Shown: in pieces, positions 47,319 through 57,125 of the stretch
How positions within the stretch are numbered: position 1 is the stretch's first letter
Layout of the letters: each line of letters opens with the position of its first letter
Assembly: GCF_001315105.1 (NCBI RefSeq)
Contig: NZ_BAZR01000010.1
Location: 1 to 64,000, forward strand
Reading direction: 5' to 3'
Source of the DNA: Paenibacillus sp. JCM 10914
GTDB lineage: Bacteria; Bacillota; Bacilli; Paenibacillales; Paenibacillaceae
DNA length: 64,000 bases
The notes under the pieces: model-generated
Seen by the model: the letters and a program-made list of their open reading frames with translations, nothing else
What the model was told of the DNA's origin: nothing
Database searches by the model: none
Translations under genes and position numbers: made by a program

Positions 47319-48713
47319 TTGACTCATGAGAGAGATATAAAATCCAAAGCTGGTGCGGTGTCTTTTCAATCCTCCGATAAGGACTTGAATGAAGGTTTCA
47401 CCTGGGCCAAAGGCCAGGCACTGGAGTATGCTCACTTCGGTGAAGACCCCGTCGGGCTGTGGTACGAAGCCGCACTACCAGCCAGAGAAGCGTTCTGCAT
47501 TCGTGATGTCATGCATCATAGCACCGGAGCTGCCGTTCTGGGACTTCGTCTCCACTCTAAGAATATGATTATGCGTTTTGCCGAAAATATCGCCGAGTCG
47601 CGCGACTGGTGTACCTACTGGGAGATCAACAAGGATAATATGCCTGCCCCGGTGGATTATGCAAGTGATGAGGACTTCTGGTATAATCTCCCTGCCAATT
47701 TCGATATTATCGATGCCAGCTGGCGTCAATACTTATGGACGGGTGATCCTTATTATTTGAAAGACAGCAAGCTTTGGGAATTCTTCAACTTAACCTTGAA
47801 CGAATATACGAGCACCTGGGATAAAGACGGCGACGGAATATTGGAATACTACCCGGAGTATGGCCGCAGGGGGCTGGCTACCTTCAATGAAGCCGGACAG
47901 CAGCCTTTAATCGGTGGTGATATGATCGCTGTACAAATTGCCGGTTACCGCGCATTTGCTCATCTGGCCGGTCTTAGGGGAGAAACGGAGCCAGCACAGG
48001 TGTATGCCGCCAAAGCGCAAGAACTGGAGCTGCATTATGACAAGGATTGGTGGAACGAGGAGAAGGGGCGCTTTTGCGGTGCTAAGTTGCAGGACCATTC
48101 CTTTATAACGGCATATCATGCGGAAGGTACTTTCCTTCCGCTCTACTACGGGGCAGTCAGAGATCAGGAGAAGCTGCATAAGGCGCTTGAGGATGTGAAG
48201 ATCAACCGAGTTGCCAACGTTGAGGGCAAGACCTATCTTCCGGATATCTTTTATCGATATGGCCACAATGAGGAGGCCTTTGTTGAATTGAAGGAACTGG
48301 TGGATCCATCTTTGGATCGTCGAGATTATCCGGAGGTGTCCTATTGCGTGATCGGTTCCATGGCTGCCGGATTGATGGGAATTGCAGCGAACGGAGTATC
48401 CGAAATCAACACCTTGCCAAGACTTGCGCATTCACTGGAATGGGCGGAGATGGGCGATATCCCTATCCTTGACCGCACCATAACGGTTAAACATAAAGGT
48501 AACACAGAGAGTGTAGTGACGCTGCAATCCGGAAGCCCTATGGTCTGGAAGGCAGCTTTTCCCGGAAATGTCGGCACGTTGTACTATAACGGCACAGCCG
48601 TCGCAACGAAACAGGAATTATCAGAAGGCGGAGAGCCGGTCAGCTATATTACGATAGAAGTGGCTGCAGGAGAGACGCACCAGGTGTCCACTGAGCTGGA
48701 GGGATCGAATTAA
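47319..48713 (+). CDS. Six-hairpin (alpha/alpha)6 glycosidase-like protein
   Basis: 464 residues; start is a TTG with TAGGAGTGA upstream (an alternative in-frame start is not obvious). The core is an (alpha/alpha) toroid, as in glycosidases of the GH63/GH78/GH15-like clan: CIRDVMHHSTGAAVLG, WRQYLWTGDPYYLKDSKLWE, WDKDGDGILEYYPEYGR, IGGDMIAVQIAGYRAFAHL. Conserved acidic residues (D of WDKDGDG, E of YYPE) may be catalytic. No signal peptide, so intracellular. The exact family could not be named. Confidence 0.75.
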   Translation: MTHERDIKSKAGAVSFQSSDKDLNEGFTWAKGQALEYAHFGEDPVGLWYEAALPAREAFCIRDVMHHSTGAAVLGLRLHSKNMIMRFAENIAESRDWCTYWEINKDNMPAPVDYASDEDFWYNLPANFDIIDASWRQYLWTGDPYYLKDSKLWEFFNLTLNEYTSTWDKDGDGILEYYPEYGRRGLATFNEAGQQPLIGGDMIAVQIAGYRAFAHLAGLRGETEPAQVYAAKAQELELHYDKDWWNEEKGRFCGAKLQDHSFITAYHAEGTFLPLYYGAVRDQEKLHKALEDVKINRVANVEGKTYLPDIFYRYGHNEEAFVELKELVDPSLDRRDYPEVSYCVIGSMAAGLMGIAANGVSEINTLPRLAHSLEWAEMGDIPILDRTITVKHKGNTESVVTLQSGSPMVWKAAFPGNVGTLYYNGTAVATKQELSEGGEPVSYITIEVAAGETHQVSTELEGSN

Positions 48714-48810
48714 ATCATTATGGATGTTTGAAGTGAATCCTGGTTCCTGTTTCGAACACGTTGTATTGCTCGGTATTGCATTAAGCCATTGTAGCTAGTG
48801 ATGAGCCGTA

Positions 48811-48847
48811 AAGAACACACCTTGAAATTCTCAGGTGTGTTCTTTTT
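48811..48847 (+). terminator. Terminator after the first part of the carbohydrate locus
   Basis: AAGAACACACCT - TGAAATTCTC - AGGTGTGTTCTTTTTT: a strong stem and T run, 100 nt after the six-hairpin gene. Confidence 0.88.
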
Positions 48848-48987
48848 TGCGCTTGAGGATCCTTTTTTATCTTAATTTTAGTATAGACAAGATGAAGAGA
48901 CATCCGTAAGATGGTTTCTAAATCGTTAGGGCAGGACACCCGAGAAACACGGCGAACGATCAAATGAGAAGAAAGCAGGGAAGAGAT

Positions 48988-49956
48988 ATGCGAAGTCAAG
49001 GGACGATATTCAGTAATCCGATCGTGGAACAAGCGGCCGATCCATGGGTGTACAAGCACCATGACGGCAATTATTATTTCATGTGCACCAAGCGAGGATA
49101 CTTGGAACTTACGCAATCCACGACCTTAACCGGACTTGATCGGGGACGGAAAAAAACGATCTGGTCGCCGGCATCCGGTGGTCGCTACAGCTATAACTTA
49201 TGGGCACCGGAAATTCATTACATCAACAACAAGTGGTATATATACTACACCGCCAATGACGGGGGAGGCGACGATACACGACGCATCTGCGTCTTGGAGA
49301 ATGAACGCCCTAATCCGATGGAAGGGGAATGGGAGTGGAAAGGCGCGCTGCCGACACCGGTTCCGGGCTTGGACGGTACGGTGGCATTTATCGGGGATGA
49401 ACTTTATTTCCTATATGCGGGGTATGGTCATTTTCCCAATTATGGCTCAGCGATCTATATCATGCGGATGAGCAATCCATGGACAATTACGGGAGAGCAT
49501 GTCTTGCTTACGGCACCTACCCTATCATGGGAACAACAAGGCGGGATGGCCATCAACGAAGGTCCCGTCATTCTTAAGCGGAACGGTCGTATTTACCTCG
49601 TGTATTCCGCGAGTACGACTTGGTCAGAGGATTATGCGCTCGGGATGCTCACAATGGAGGAGAACAGCGATCCGATGGATCCGCGCTCGTGGCACAAGTC
49701 CATGGAGCCCGTATTTCGTAAAAGCGTGGAGAACGGAGTATATGCAACCGGTCATAACAGTTTTACGCAATCTCCTGATGGCACAGAGGATTGGATCGTC
49801 TACCATGCCTTGCCTGCTCCAGGAGCGGACACGGCATTGCGTGCAACTCGAATTCAGCGCTTCGGCTGGCATCCGGATGGAACGCCGGATTTCGGAATTC
49901 CTGTCGGAGATACGGAAACGCTTGATGTCCCTTCCGGTGATGATTCACGTTCATAA
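48988..49956 (+). CDS. GH43-family glycoside hydrolase (intracellular)
   Basis: 322 residues from the ATG at 48988 (AGGGAAGAG upstream; the ATG at 48964 lacks one). Five-bladed beta-propeller: general base Asp in AADPWVYKHHDGNYYFM, WAPEIHYINNKWYIYYTAN, the pKa-modulating Asp in GLDGTVAFIGDELYFLY, and the general acid Glu in AINEGPVIL. Related to arabinofuranosidase/xylosidase-type GH43. No signal peptide. The sister enzyme at 57126 is secreted. Confidence 0.9.
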   Translation: MRSQGTIFSNPIVEQAADPWVYKHHDGNYYFMCTKRGYLELTQSTTLTGLDRGRKKTIWSPASGGRYSYNLWAPEIHYINNKWYIYYTANDGGGDDTRRICVLENERPNPMEGEWEWKGALPTPVPGLDGTVAFIGDELYFLYAGYGHFPNYGSAIYIMRMSNPWTITGEHVLLTAPTLSWEQQGGMAINEGPVILKRNGRIYLVYSASTTWSEDYALGMLTMEENSDPMDPRSWHKSMEPVFRKSVENGVYATGHNSFTQSPDGTEDWIVYHALPAPGADTALRATRIQRFGWHPDGTPDFGIPVGDTETLDVPSGDDSRS

Positions 49957-49970
49957 ACACATTTATATCC

Positions 49971-50013
49971 AAAGGCCTATTCATTACAGATAATCTGTAA
50001 TGAATAGGCCTTT
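49971..50013 (+). terminator. Terminator after intracellular GH43
   Basis: AAAGGCCTATTCATTACAGA, loop TAA, and its exact reverse complement. A 20-bp perfect stem 15 nt after the stop codon; only a short T run. Confidence 0.8.
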
Positions 50014-50172
50014 GTTACGATGATACAAAAAAAGAAAAAATGATGACTATTACGAGAGATTGACAACGAGATCGGATGATCCCTTTATATAAAAGGATTT
50101 ATCAAACGTTTTTATTGGAAACCAATATCGAGTATATAGGTGATTACCAAATATAATTACAATAATTATAAA

Positions 50173-50209
50173 TGAAAGCGTTGACAATATAATCGAATGA
50201 TCATATAAT
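50173..50209 (+). promoter_or_regulatory. Consensus sigma-A promoter with overlapping cre site
   Basis: TTGACA (50181-50186), 17-nt spacer, TATAAT (50204-50209): both boxes exact. TGAAAGCGTTGACA (50173-50186) matches the cre consensus TGWAANCGNTNWCA at every position and overlaps the -35 box, so CcpA would block polymerase. It drives the LplABC-GH2 operon starting at 50388. The remainder of 50014-50387 holds no gene. Confidence 0.85.
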
Positions 50210-50387
50210 TCGGTCTAAGATACAGAAATATTGTATTAAACAGAAGGTGTTGGTCAATGGAAACGGATGAAACGAAAGGAGAAGGTGGTAGGAGTTAGCA
50301 TGTTAAGTTATGGATTCTGATAACAAGGTATAATCGATTTTTTGGATCTGAAATCTATGCAAGTTATCTAATCATGGGAGGTTAAGC

Positions 50388-52130
50388 ATGAAGATCACAA
50401 TGAAACGGTGGTTCACGCTATTATTGGTATCGATATTGATTATCTCTGCAGTAACCGCGTGCAGCGGCAAAGGCGCAGAGGGTGAGCAGGATCCAACGGC
50501 GAAGCAAGAAGAAAATACTCCCAGAGAAAAGAATCAAGTAACCTTCGAAGACATTAGCGCAGATATTCGCGGGAATACAGCACCGACGCAGGCACAGATT
50601 GACGAAGTGAACAGCACGTTAAACGATACATACCTCGGTGATGTTTACGAGGAGACGATTCCTAGCGATTATTCGGCATATCCGGTCCAGGGTGATGTCG
50701 TATTGGATGTGTGGATGCCGGCGAACTCCAACATTCCGGATATGAATAACCACTTGGTGCAGAAGCAAGTGGAGAAGTTGACCGGAATCAAAGTGAATTT
50801 CATTACCCCGCCCGTCGGGCAGGAAGCGGACGCCTTTACCTTGATGATCTCCTCCGGCGAGCTGCCGGATATCATTATCGATCCGGGACGTTACCCGGGC
50901 GGTTTTGAAGCTGGGGTCAATGATGGCGCTTATATTGATCTAACCGACAAGATGGAAGAGTTTGCCCCCAATTACACGGCGTGGCGCAATTCCGATGAAA
51001 TGAGAAGAAAGACGACTGTAACCGACGATGGCAGACTCCTTGGCTTCTACGGCATCGCCCCGTATTCCGAGTGGACCTGGTTCGGGACACTGATCAAGCA
51101 GGAGGCACTGGACAAGACGGGATTGGAAGTACCGACAACGATCGATGAATGGTACACATTCCTGAAGAAGTGCAAGGAAGTCGGATACAAAACGCCACTC
51201 AATTACGGATCGACTTACGGCCAAATTTTTACCGGCATTATCAATGGCGCGTATGGCGTTTGGGACTGGACCTTCATCGATGAGAACGGCAAGGTCGCAT
51301 GGGGACCGGCCCAGCCGAAAGCGAAAGAATACTTGGCAACGATGCAGCAATGGAACAAGGAAGGTTTATTGAACCGGGACTGGGCGACCGCCGATTTCAA
51401 TCAACGGATGGCCAGCGCGATTTCCGCTGATACGGCTGTCATGATGGACTCTCCGGATACGATGTGGAGTTATTGGAAAGTGCAGAACGATATCGATTTT
51501 GTCGGAGCGCTGAATCCTGTGCTGGGTACAGGGGATCAATCCGCAACTACCTATAAGAATTTCAAGAGAGCGGGAACCAATGCGGCCATCACCACGCAGA
51601 GCAAGAACGTAGAGGCTGCAATGGCATGGCTGGATTTCAACTACACCAAAAAAGGCTGGGAGCTCATTAACTTCGGTGAGTATGGCACGGTGCATTTGGT
51701 GGATGAACAAGGGATGCCGTATTACCCGGAAAACAGTTATATCTACAATGATCCGGATGGCCAGCCGGTCGACGTGACGCTCTGGAAATACCGGATGCAC
51801 AATTGGCCGAATATTCGTGACGAGCACCATGCCAATCCACTGATCGCGGCAAAAGGAAGCTATTCGGGCGATATTCGTAAAACATGGACCGAGAATATGG
51901 ACACGAGCATGGCGATGCCGCCGATCACGTTCACCAAAGAGGAGGCTTCGCGGGAAGCGGAGCTTGGGAACCAATTGTCAACGCTGCGCGGGGAGTATTT
52001 TGCCAAGATCATGATGGGTGAATTGCCGGTGGATGCGTACGATAAATTTTTGAAGGAAGCGCAGAGCATGGGGCTGGAAGAATTTTTAAGTCTCCATCAA
52101 GCAGCCTTGGAGCGGTACAACCAACGCTAG
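50388..52130 (+). CDS. Extracellular solute-binding lipoprotein (LplA/YtcQ-like)
   Basis: 580 residues. Lipobox SAVTACSG (Cys25), acidic linker, then a large CUT1 binding fold: GDVVLDVWMPANSNIPDMNN, GELPDIIIDPGRYPGGFEAG, FGTLIKQEALDKTGLEVPTT. Followed by LplB- and LplC-type permeases. A GGGAGGTTAAGC site precedes the ATG. Confidence 0.93.
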   Translation: MKITMKRWFTLLLVSILIISAVTACSGKGAEGEQDPTAKQEENTPREKNQVTFEDISADIRGNTAPTQAQIDEVNSTLNDTYLGDVYEETIPSDYSAYPVQGDVVLDVWMPANSNIPDMNNHLVQKQVEKLTGIKVNFITPPVGQEADAFTLMISSGELPDIIIDPGRYPGGFEAGVNDGAYIDLTDKMEEFAPNYTAWRNSDEMRRKTTVTDDGRLLGFYGIAPYSEWTWFGTLIKQEALDKTGLEVPTTIDEWYTFLKKCKEVGYKTPLNYGSTYGQIFTGIINGAYGVWDWTFIDENGKVAWGPAQPKAKEYLATMQQWNKEGLLNRDWATADFNQRMASAISADTAVMMDSPDTMWSYWKVQNDIDFVGALNPVLGTGDQSATTYKNFKRAGTNAAITTQSKNVEAAMAWLDFNYTKKGWELINFGEYGTVHLVDEQGMPYYPENSYIYNDPDGQPVDVTLWKYRMHNWPNIRDEHHANPLIAAKGSYSGDIRKTWTENMDTSMAMPPITFTKEEASREAELGNQLSTLRGEYFAKIMMGELPVDAYDKFLKEAQSMGLEEFLSLHQAALERYNQR

Positions 52131-52160
52131 CGTCACTTTCGAAGAACAGGTGGTTGATTC

Positions 52161-53132
52161 ATGGAGATCTTACGGAAACACAAGGGCATAGACCATGTTG
52201 GCATGAGCCCGCAGCCGAAGAATAGAAAGCGATTGATCCATAAGGATCTGAAGAAGAATTGGTTTGTCTATCTGATGGCCCTACCGGTCGTAGCCTGGTT
52301 CCTGATCTTCTGCTACGGCCCAATGTGGGGCGTCATGATCGCCTTCAAGGATTTCAAGCCTTTGCTCGGATTTGCCGATAGCGATTGGGTCGGGTTCAAG
52401 CATTTCGTTGATTTCTTTTCAGGGCCTTATTTTTGGCGAGTGGTCAAGAATACGCTGCTTCTGAACGTGTGGGGGATCGCATTCGGATTTACGGCTCCGA
52501 TCATCCTTGCCTTGCTGTTGAACGAGGTTCGTTCGTCCAAATTCAAGCGGACCGTGCAGACGATTACGTATATGCCGCATTTCATCTCACTGGTCGTCGT
52601 GTGCGGGATCATACACATTTTCACAGCTAACGAAGGGGTCGTAACCCAGCTCCTGTCGTTCATTACAGGGAAAGATTACTCGTCGCTGCTCGGGTATTCC
52701 TCCCTCTTCCGGCCAATCTACACCTTCTCCGGGATCTGGCAGAGCATCGGATGGGATAGCATTATTTATTTGGCCGCAATGAGCGGCATCGACCCTTCGT
52801 TATACGAAGCAGCCGATATCGACGGCGTGGGCCGGGTGAAAAAAATGTGGTACATCACGCTGCCGCAGATCAGTCCCGTCATCATCATACTGTTTATTTT
52901 TGCAATCGGCGGCTTGATGTCGTCCGGTTACGAGAAAATCATCCTGCTGTACAATCCACTCATCTACGATACGGCGGATGTCATAGCATCCTATGTCTAC
53001 CGAAGGGGCTTAAGGGAAGCGAGCCTTAGCTATTCTACCGCTGTGGGACTGGTCAGCTCCATCGTGAATTTCGGACTGTTGTGGATGACGAATACAATTG
53101 CGAAGCGCAGATCCGAATCCAGCCTATGGTAA
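52161..53132 (+). CDS. Sugar ABC transporter permease (LplB-like)
   Basis: 323 residues, six membrane segments, starting WFVYLMALPVVAWFLIFCYG; EAA loop LYEAADIDGVGRVKKMWYIT. Follows the binding-protein gene by 30 nt. Intact, unlike its paralogue at 39737. Confidence 0.93.
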   Translation: MEILRKHKGIDHVGMSPQPKNRKRLIHKDLKKNWFVYLMALPVVAWFLIFCYGPMWGVMIAFKDFKPLLGFADSDWVGFKHFVDFFSGPYFWRVVKNTLLLNVWGIAFGFTAPIILALLLNEVRSSKFKRTVQTITYMPHFISLVVVCGIIHIFTANEGVVTQLLSFITGKDYSSLLGYSSLFRPIYTFSGIWQSIGWDSIIYLAAMSGIDPSLYEAADIDGVGRVKKMWYITLPQISPVIIILFIFAIGGLMSSGYEKIILLYNPLIYDTADVIASYVYRRGLREASLSYSTAVGLVSSIVNFGLLWMTNTIAKRRSESSLW

Positions 53133-53147
53133 GAAAGAGGGACGGTT

Positions 53148-54083
53148 ATGAATGATATCATGCAACCCAAAGCGAAACGAAGCAGGAAGCATAAGTCCGT
53201 AGGGGACCGCGTGTTCGATTGGACCAACTATACGGTACTAACCGCCTTGACCTTGGTGTGCTTTTATCCGATCCTGCATATCCTGTTCGCCTCCGTCAGT
53301 GACCCGAGTGCCTTGATGGCACATAAAGGCATTCTGCTGAAGCCTTTGGGATTCACGCTGGACGGTTACAAGCTGGTGTTTAAAGACAACAGTCTCTTGA
53401 ACGGTTACAAGAACACGATTATCTACGTCGGACTCGGCACGCTGGTCAATATGGTCATGACGATATTGGGTGCGTATGTGTTGTCCAGGCGGGACTTGTA
53501 TTTCAAAAATTTCATTATGATCCTGATTACGATCACGATGTTTTTTGGCGGGGGGTTGATTCCCTGGTTCCTGTTAATGAAGGACATCGGCCTGTACAAC
53601 AATCTGTGGGCCATGATCCTGCCAACGGCATTAAGCACATGGAACATCATCATCCTGCGGACTGGATTCCAATCCATTCCGAAGGAGCTGGAGGAAGCGG
53701 CAGTGATTGATGGTGCCAGCCAGTTCAACATCCTGGTGACGGTGATTCTTCCGCTGTCAAAAGCGACGCTGGCCGTTATTTTTCTGTACTACTTGGTGGG
53801 GAATTGGAACTCCTGGTTTAATGCGATGGTGCTGCTGAAAGACAGGGGACTGTTCCCGCTGCAGCTGCTCATGAAGGAAATACTCGTGGCTAATGACGCT
53901 ACGGCGACAACGATCGGCAGCGCGGGCGGAGTTGTCATCAACAGTGCCCAAAGCTCCACCGCGTTCAGGGAACTAGTGAAGTATTGTGCGATCGTGGTTT
54001 CTACAGTTCCGATTCTCTTGGTGTATCCGTTCTTGCAGAAGTATTTCGTGAAGGGCGTGTATGTGGGCTCGATTAAGGGATAG
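53148..54083 (+). CDS. Sugar ABC transporter permease (LplC-like)
   Basis: 311 residues, six membrane segments (TVLTALTLVCFYPILHILFA first); EAA loop ELEEAAVIDGASQFNILVTV; closing VYPFLQKYFVKGVYVGSIKG. AAAGAGGGACGG precedes the ATG. Completes the second importer of the locus; the ATPase is again missing and presumably shared. Confidence 0.93.
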   Translation: MNDIMQPKAKRSRKHKSVGDRVFDWTNYTVLTALTLVCFYPILHILFASVSDPSALMAHKGILLKPLGFTLDGYKLVFKDNSLLNGYKNTIIYVGLGTLVNMVMTILGAYVLSRRDLYFKNFIMILITITMFFGGGLIPWFLLMKDIGLYNNLWAMILPTALSTWNIIILRTGFQSIPKELEEAAVIDGASQFNILVTVILPLSKATLAVIFLYYLVGNWNSWFNAMVLLKDRGLFPLQLLMKEILVANDATATTIGSAGGVVINSAQSSTAFRELVKYCAIVVSTVPILLVYPFLQKYFVKGVYVGSIKG

Positions 54084-54146
54084 ACGATGAAGGAATCGAA
54101 AATGAAACAGATAGAGATAAATCGAATAGGAGTGAGTCACATCTTG

Positions 54147-55923
54147 ATGACAGACGTTAGCAAGACGCAGACAGGTTTACGCAACGAATATCCGAGACCC
54201 CAGTTTCAACGCAAGGAGTGGCTGAGCCTTAACGGCGAATGGGAGTTCGGATTTGATGACCTTGGCATCGGTGAGGATGAACGGTGGTACCTTGGGGATG
54301 TACACGGTCCCTTGACGCGGAAAATCGTTGTACCCTTTACGTTCCAAAGTAAGCTAAGCGGCATCGATGATCCTTCTTTTCATGATGTGGTGTGGTATCG
54401 TAGAACGTTCGAGATTCCGCAAGAATGGGATGGACAGCGGATCGTGCTGCATTTCGGGGCCGTGGACTATTTGGCAAAAGTATGGGTGAACGGGCAGATG
54501 GTGGCCGTGCATGAAGGCGGGCATACGCCGTTTCAGGCCGACATTACGGCTTCGCTTGTAGCCGGGAGTAATACGGTTGTGCTGCGGGCGGAGGATTTCA
54601 GCCGCGATGTGACCTTGCGCGCGGCAAGCAATATTGGCTTGAACAATCGGCCAGCATTTTCTACACCCGCACGACCGGCATCTGGCAGAGTGTGTGGCTG
54701 GAGCCTGTGTCTACCGTGCATCTGAGCAAAACGATGATGACACCCGACATCGATCGCAATGAAATTCGCATTCGCACGTTCGTAGAGGGAGTTAAGCCAG
54801 CGGATGAGCTCAAGCTGCAGATTACCATCAGGTTTCAAGGAGAACTAATCGCGGAGGATCAGTATGCGATCCGTCGTGCGGAACAGCTGCGGACCGTCGG
54901 TTTGAGCGATTTCACGGATCATGGTTTGGGAAGGCTGTGGAGCCCGGAGCATCCAAATTTGTATGAGATCGAGTTCCGCCTCATTCAAGCCGAAGCTGTC
55001 GTAGACCAGGTGTCCAGCTATTTTGGCATGCGCAAGGTATCGATCGAGGACGGCAAGCTGTGCTTGAATAATCGCCCTTATTTTCAGAGGCTGGTGCTGG
55101 ACCAGGGATATTTTCCGGAGGGCATTCTGACGGCACCGTCGGATGAGGCATTGAAGCGCGATGTGGAACTGGCGAAGGAGATGGGCTTCAACGGCGTGAG
55201 GAAGCACCAGAAGACAGAGGACCCCCGGTTCCTGTACTGGTGTGATCGTCTCGGCCTACTGCTGTGGAGCGAGGCGGCGAACGCGTATGAATATTCCGAG
55301 GCGTATGTCCGCCGGTTCACGACCGAATGGCAGGAAATCATGGAGCGCGATTATAATCATCCGTGCATCATCACGTGGGTTCCGCTGAACGAGAGCTGGG
55401 GCATTCCGAATGTCCAGATGGATCGGCGTCAGCAACAGCACGGACTGGCAATGTACCATCTGACGAAATCGCTGGATGACAGCAGACCGGTCGTATACAA
55501 CGACGGGTGGGAGCAGATGACCACCGATCTGGTCACGATTCATGACTATGAGAGTCGACAAGCAGTGCTGGAGGAGAGGTATGCAAGCGTGGAATCTGCA
55601 GTGCAAGCCATGCCAGCCAACCGGAGAATATTCGTCGGCGGGGCCGTCTATCAAGCCAGCCGTTATTGGTATCGGAGTTTGGCGGCATTGCCTTCAAGAA
55701 GAGCGAGTGGGAGGGCTGGGGTTACTCCGGCGCAGAGAACGAAGAGGATTTCATGGTCAAGCTGAAGGCGGTGGTCGACCCGATGTTCTCATCTCCCGTG
55801 ATTCAGGGATATTGCTACACGCAGCTAACGGATGTTGAGCAGGAGATCAATGGTCTGCTGACGTATGACCGCAAGCCGAAAGCGCCGATTGACAGCATTC
55901 GCAAGATCATGATGGGAATCTAA
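54147..55923 (+). pseudogene. GH2-family glycoside hydrolase, two frameshifts
   Basis: Repaired length about 592 residues: jelly-roll sugar-binding domain (EWLSLNGEWEFGFDD, WYRRTFEIPQEWDGQRIVLH), immunoglobulin-like domain, then a TIM barrel with acid/base Glu in TWVPLNESWGIPN and nucleophile Glu in LVSEFGGIAFKKSEW. One base is missing at 54618 (CC to C; restores LPRGKQYWLEQSASI) and one at 55655 (GG to G; restores YQGQPLLVSEFGG). Family members are beta-galactosidase, glucuronidase or mannosidase; which is not resolvable here. Start at 54147 behind GGAGTGAG; an upstream ATG (54087) is less well supported. Cytoplasmic. Confidence 0.85.
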
Positions 55924-55940
55924 TGGGAGGTGAAGAGCGC

Positions 55941-56933
55941 ATGAACCAAACGAATGCCTATGAAGGTATATATCATAACGAGAGAGCAGTTTATTTAAGG
56001 GCAGGGGATTATGAGGCGGTCATGCTTCCGGATATCGGAGGGAATCTGATTTCGTTTCGGGATCTCCAGAAGGGATACCGGTTTCTGCATGAGCCGACGC
56101 AGGAGGAGATGCCGGCATTCAGGGCTAGACCGATGATTCACGGTATTCCGGTGTTGTTTCCACCGAACCGTTATGAGAACGGCAACTTCCGGTGGAATGG
56201 CAAAACCCATCACCTCCCTGTCAATGAAGAGGCAACCGGTCATCATCTACATGGTTTCTTGTATAACATCCCATGGGAGGTTGATGAATACGGACATTCC
56301 AAACAGGAAGCTTATGTGACTGTATCTGTCCGCGTGGATGAACAGCATCCGGTCTATCAACACTTTCCGTTCCAGTTTCATATTCAGCTGCGATACGGTT
56401 TAAGCGATCGGGGACTGTCCCAGCGGGTCACGATCATCAATACAGGTCAAGAAACCATGCCGTGTCTGCTTGCCTTTCATACGTCCATGAATGCGCCGTT
56501 TGTAGAGGGAAGCGACGCCCGGGATTACCGGATGAAGCTGACCATCGGCAAGCGGTGGGAACTCGGTGGAACCATGCTGCCTACTGGCACCCATCAGGAA
56601 CTGTCCGCGAACGAGGAAGCCATGCAAGGTGACGGCGTCTATCCGTTCTTCGAGCGCATGGATAATCACTATACCGCCGTCGCCCAGAACGGGAGGAACC
56701 GGATGGAGCTTACCGATGAGGCAGCGGAGTTGACGCTGGTATATGACGTGGGCACCTCCTACAAGCAATGGATGATCTGGAATAATGAAGCCAGGGAGGG
56801 TTTCTTCTGCCCGGAACCGCAGACTAATCTAGTGAATTCGCCTAATATGGACATGCCGGCAGAAGAGGTCGGATGTTTCAGCCTACAGCCGAATGAAATA
56901 TGGGAAGAGACCAGCAGGCTGTATGTGAAGTAA
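55941..56933 (+). CDS. Aldose 1-epimerase-like protein
   Basis: 330 residues from the ATG at 55941 (GGGAGGTGA upstream). Galactose-mutarotase-type beta-sandwich: AVMLPDIGGNLISFRDLQKG, HGIPVLFPPNRYENGNFRW, HHLHGFLYNIPWEV (catalytic-type His), NEAREGFFCPEPQTNLVNSP with a Glu/Pro end typical of the family. Would interconvert anomers of the released sugar or act on a sugar phosphate. Directly after GH2. Confidence 0.88.
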   Translation: MNQTNAYEGIYHNERAVYLRAGDYEAVMLPDIGGNLISFRDLQKGYRFLHEPTQEEMPAFRARPMIHGIPVLFPPNRYENGNFRWNGKTHHLPVNEEATGHHLHGFLYNIPWEVDEYGHSKQEAYVTVSVRVDEQHPVYQHFPFQFHIQLRYGLSDRGLSQRVTIINTGQETMPCLLAFHTSMNAPFVEGSDARDYRMKLTIGKRWELGGTMLPTGTHQELSANEEAMQGDGVYPFFERMDNHYTAVAQNGRNRMELTDEAAELTLVYDVGTSYKQWMIWNNEAREGFFCPEPQTNLVNSPNMDMPAEEVGCFSLQPNEIWEETSRLYVK

Positions 56934-57125
56934 TATCCCTACTATATAAAAAGGAGCTCAACCATAAGAGAACGGACTGTATCCCGAAGTGATACGCCGC
57001 ATTAACTCGCGCAAGGCCGCCAGCGAAGATTGATGCTTGCCCCATGACCGCTCTGCGAAATGCCGGAATCTTGGATGGGCCTGATGCATGGTGGTACATT
57101 ATCCAAAAAAAGGACGTGACCGGTA

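Noticed and set aside
54087..54146. Upstream start for the GH2 gene
   Set aside because: The ATG at 54087 is only four nt after the permease stop with no good ribosome-binding site; 54147 has GGAGTGAG.
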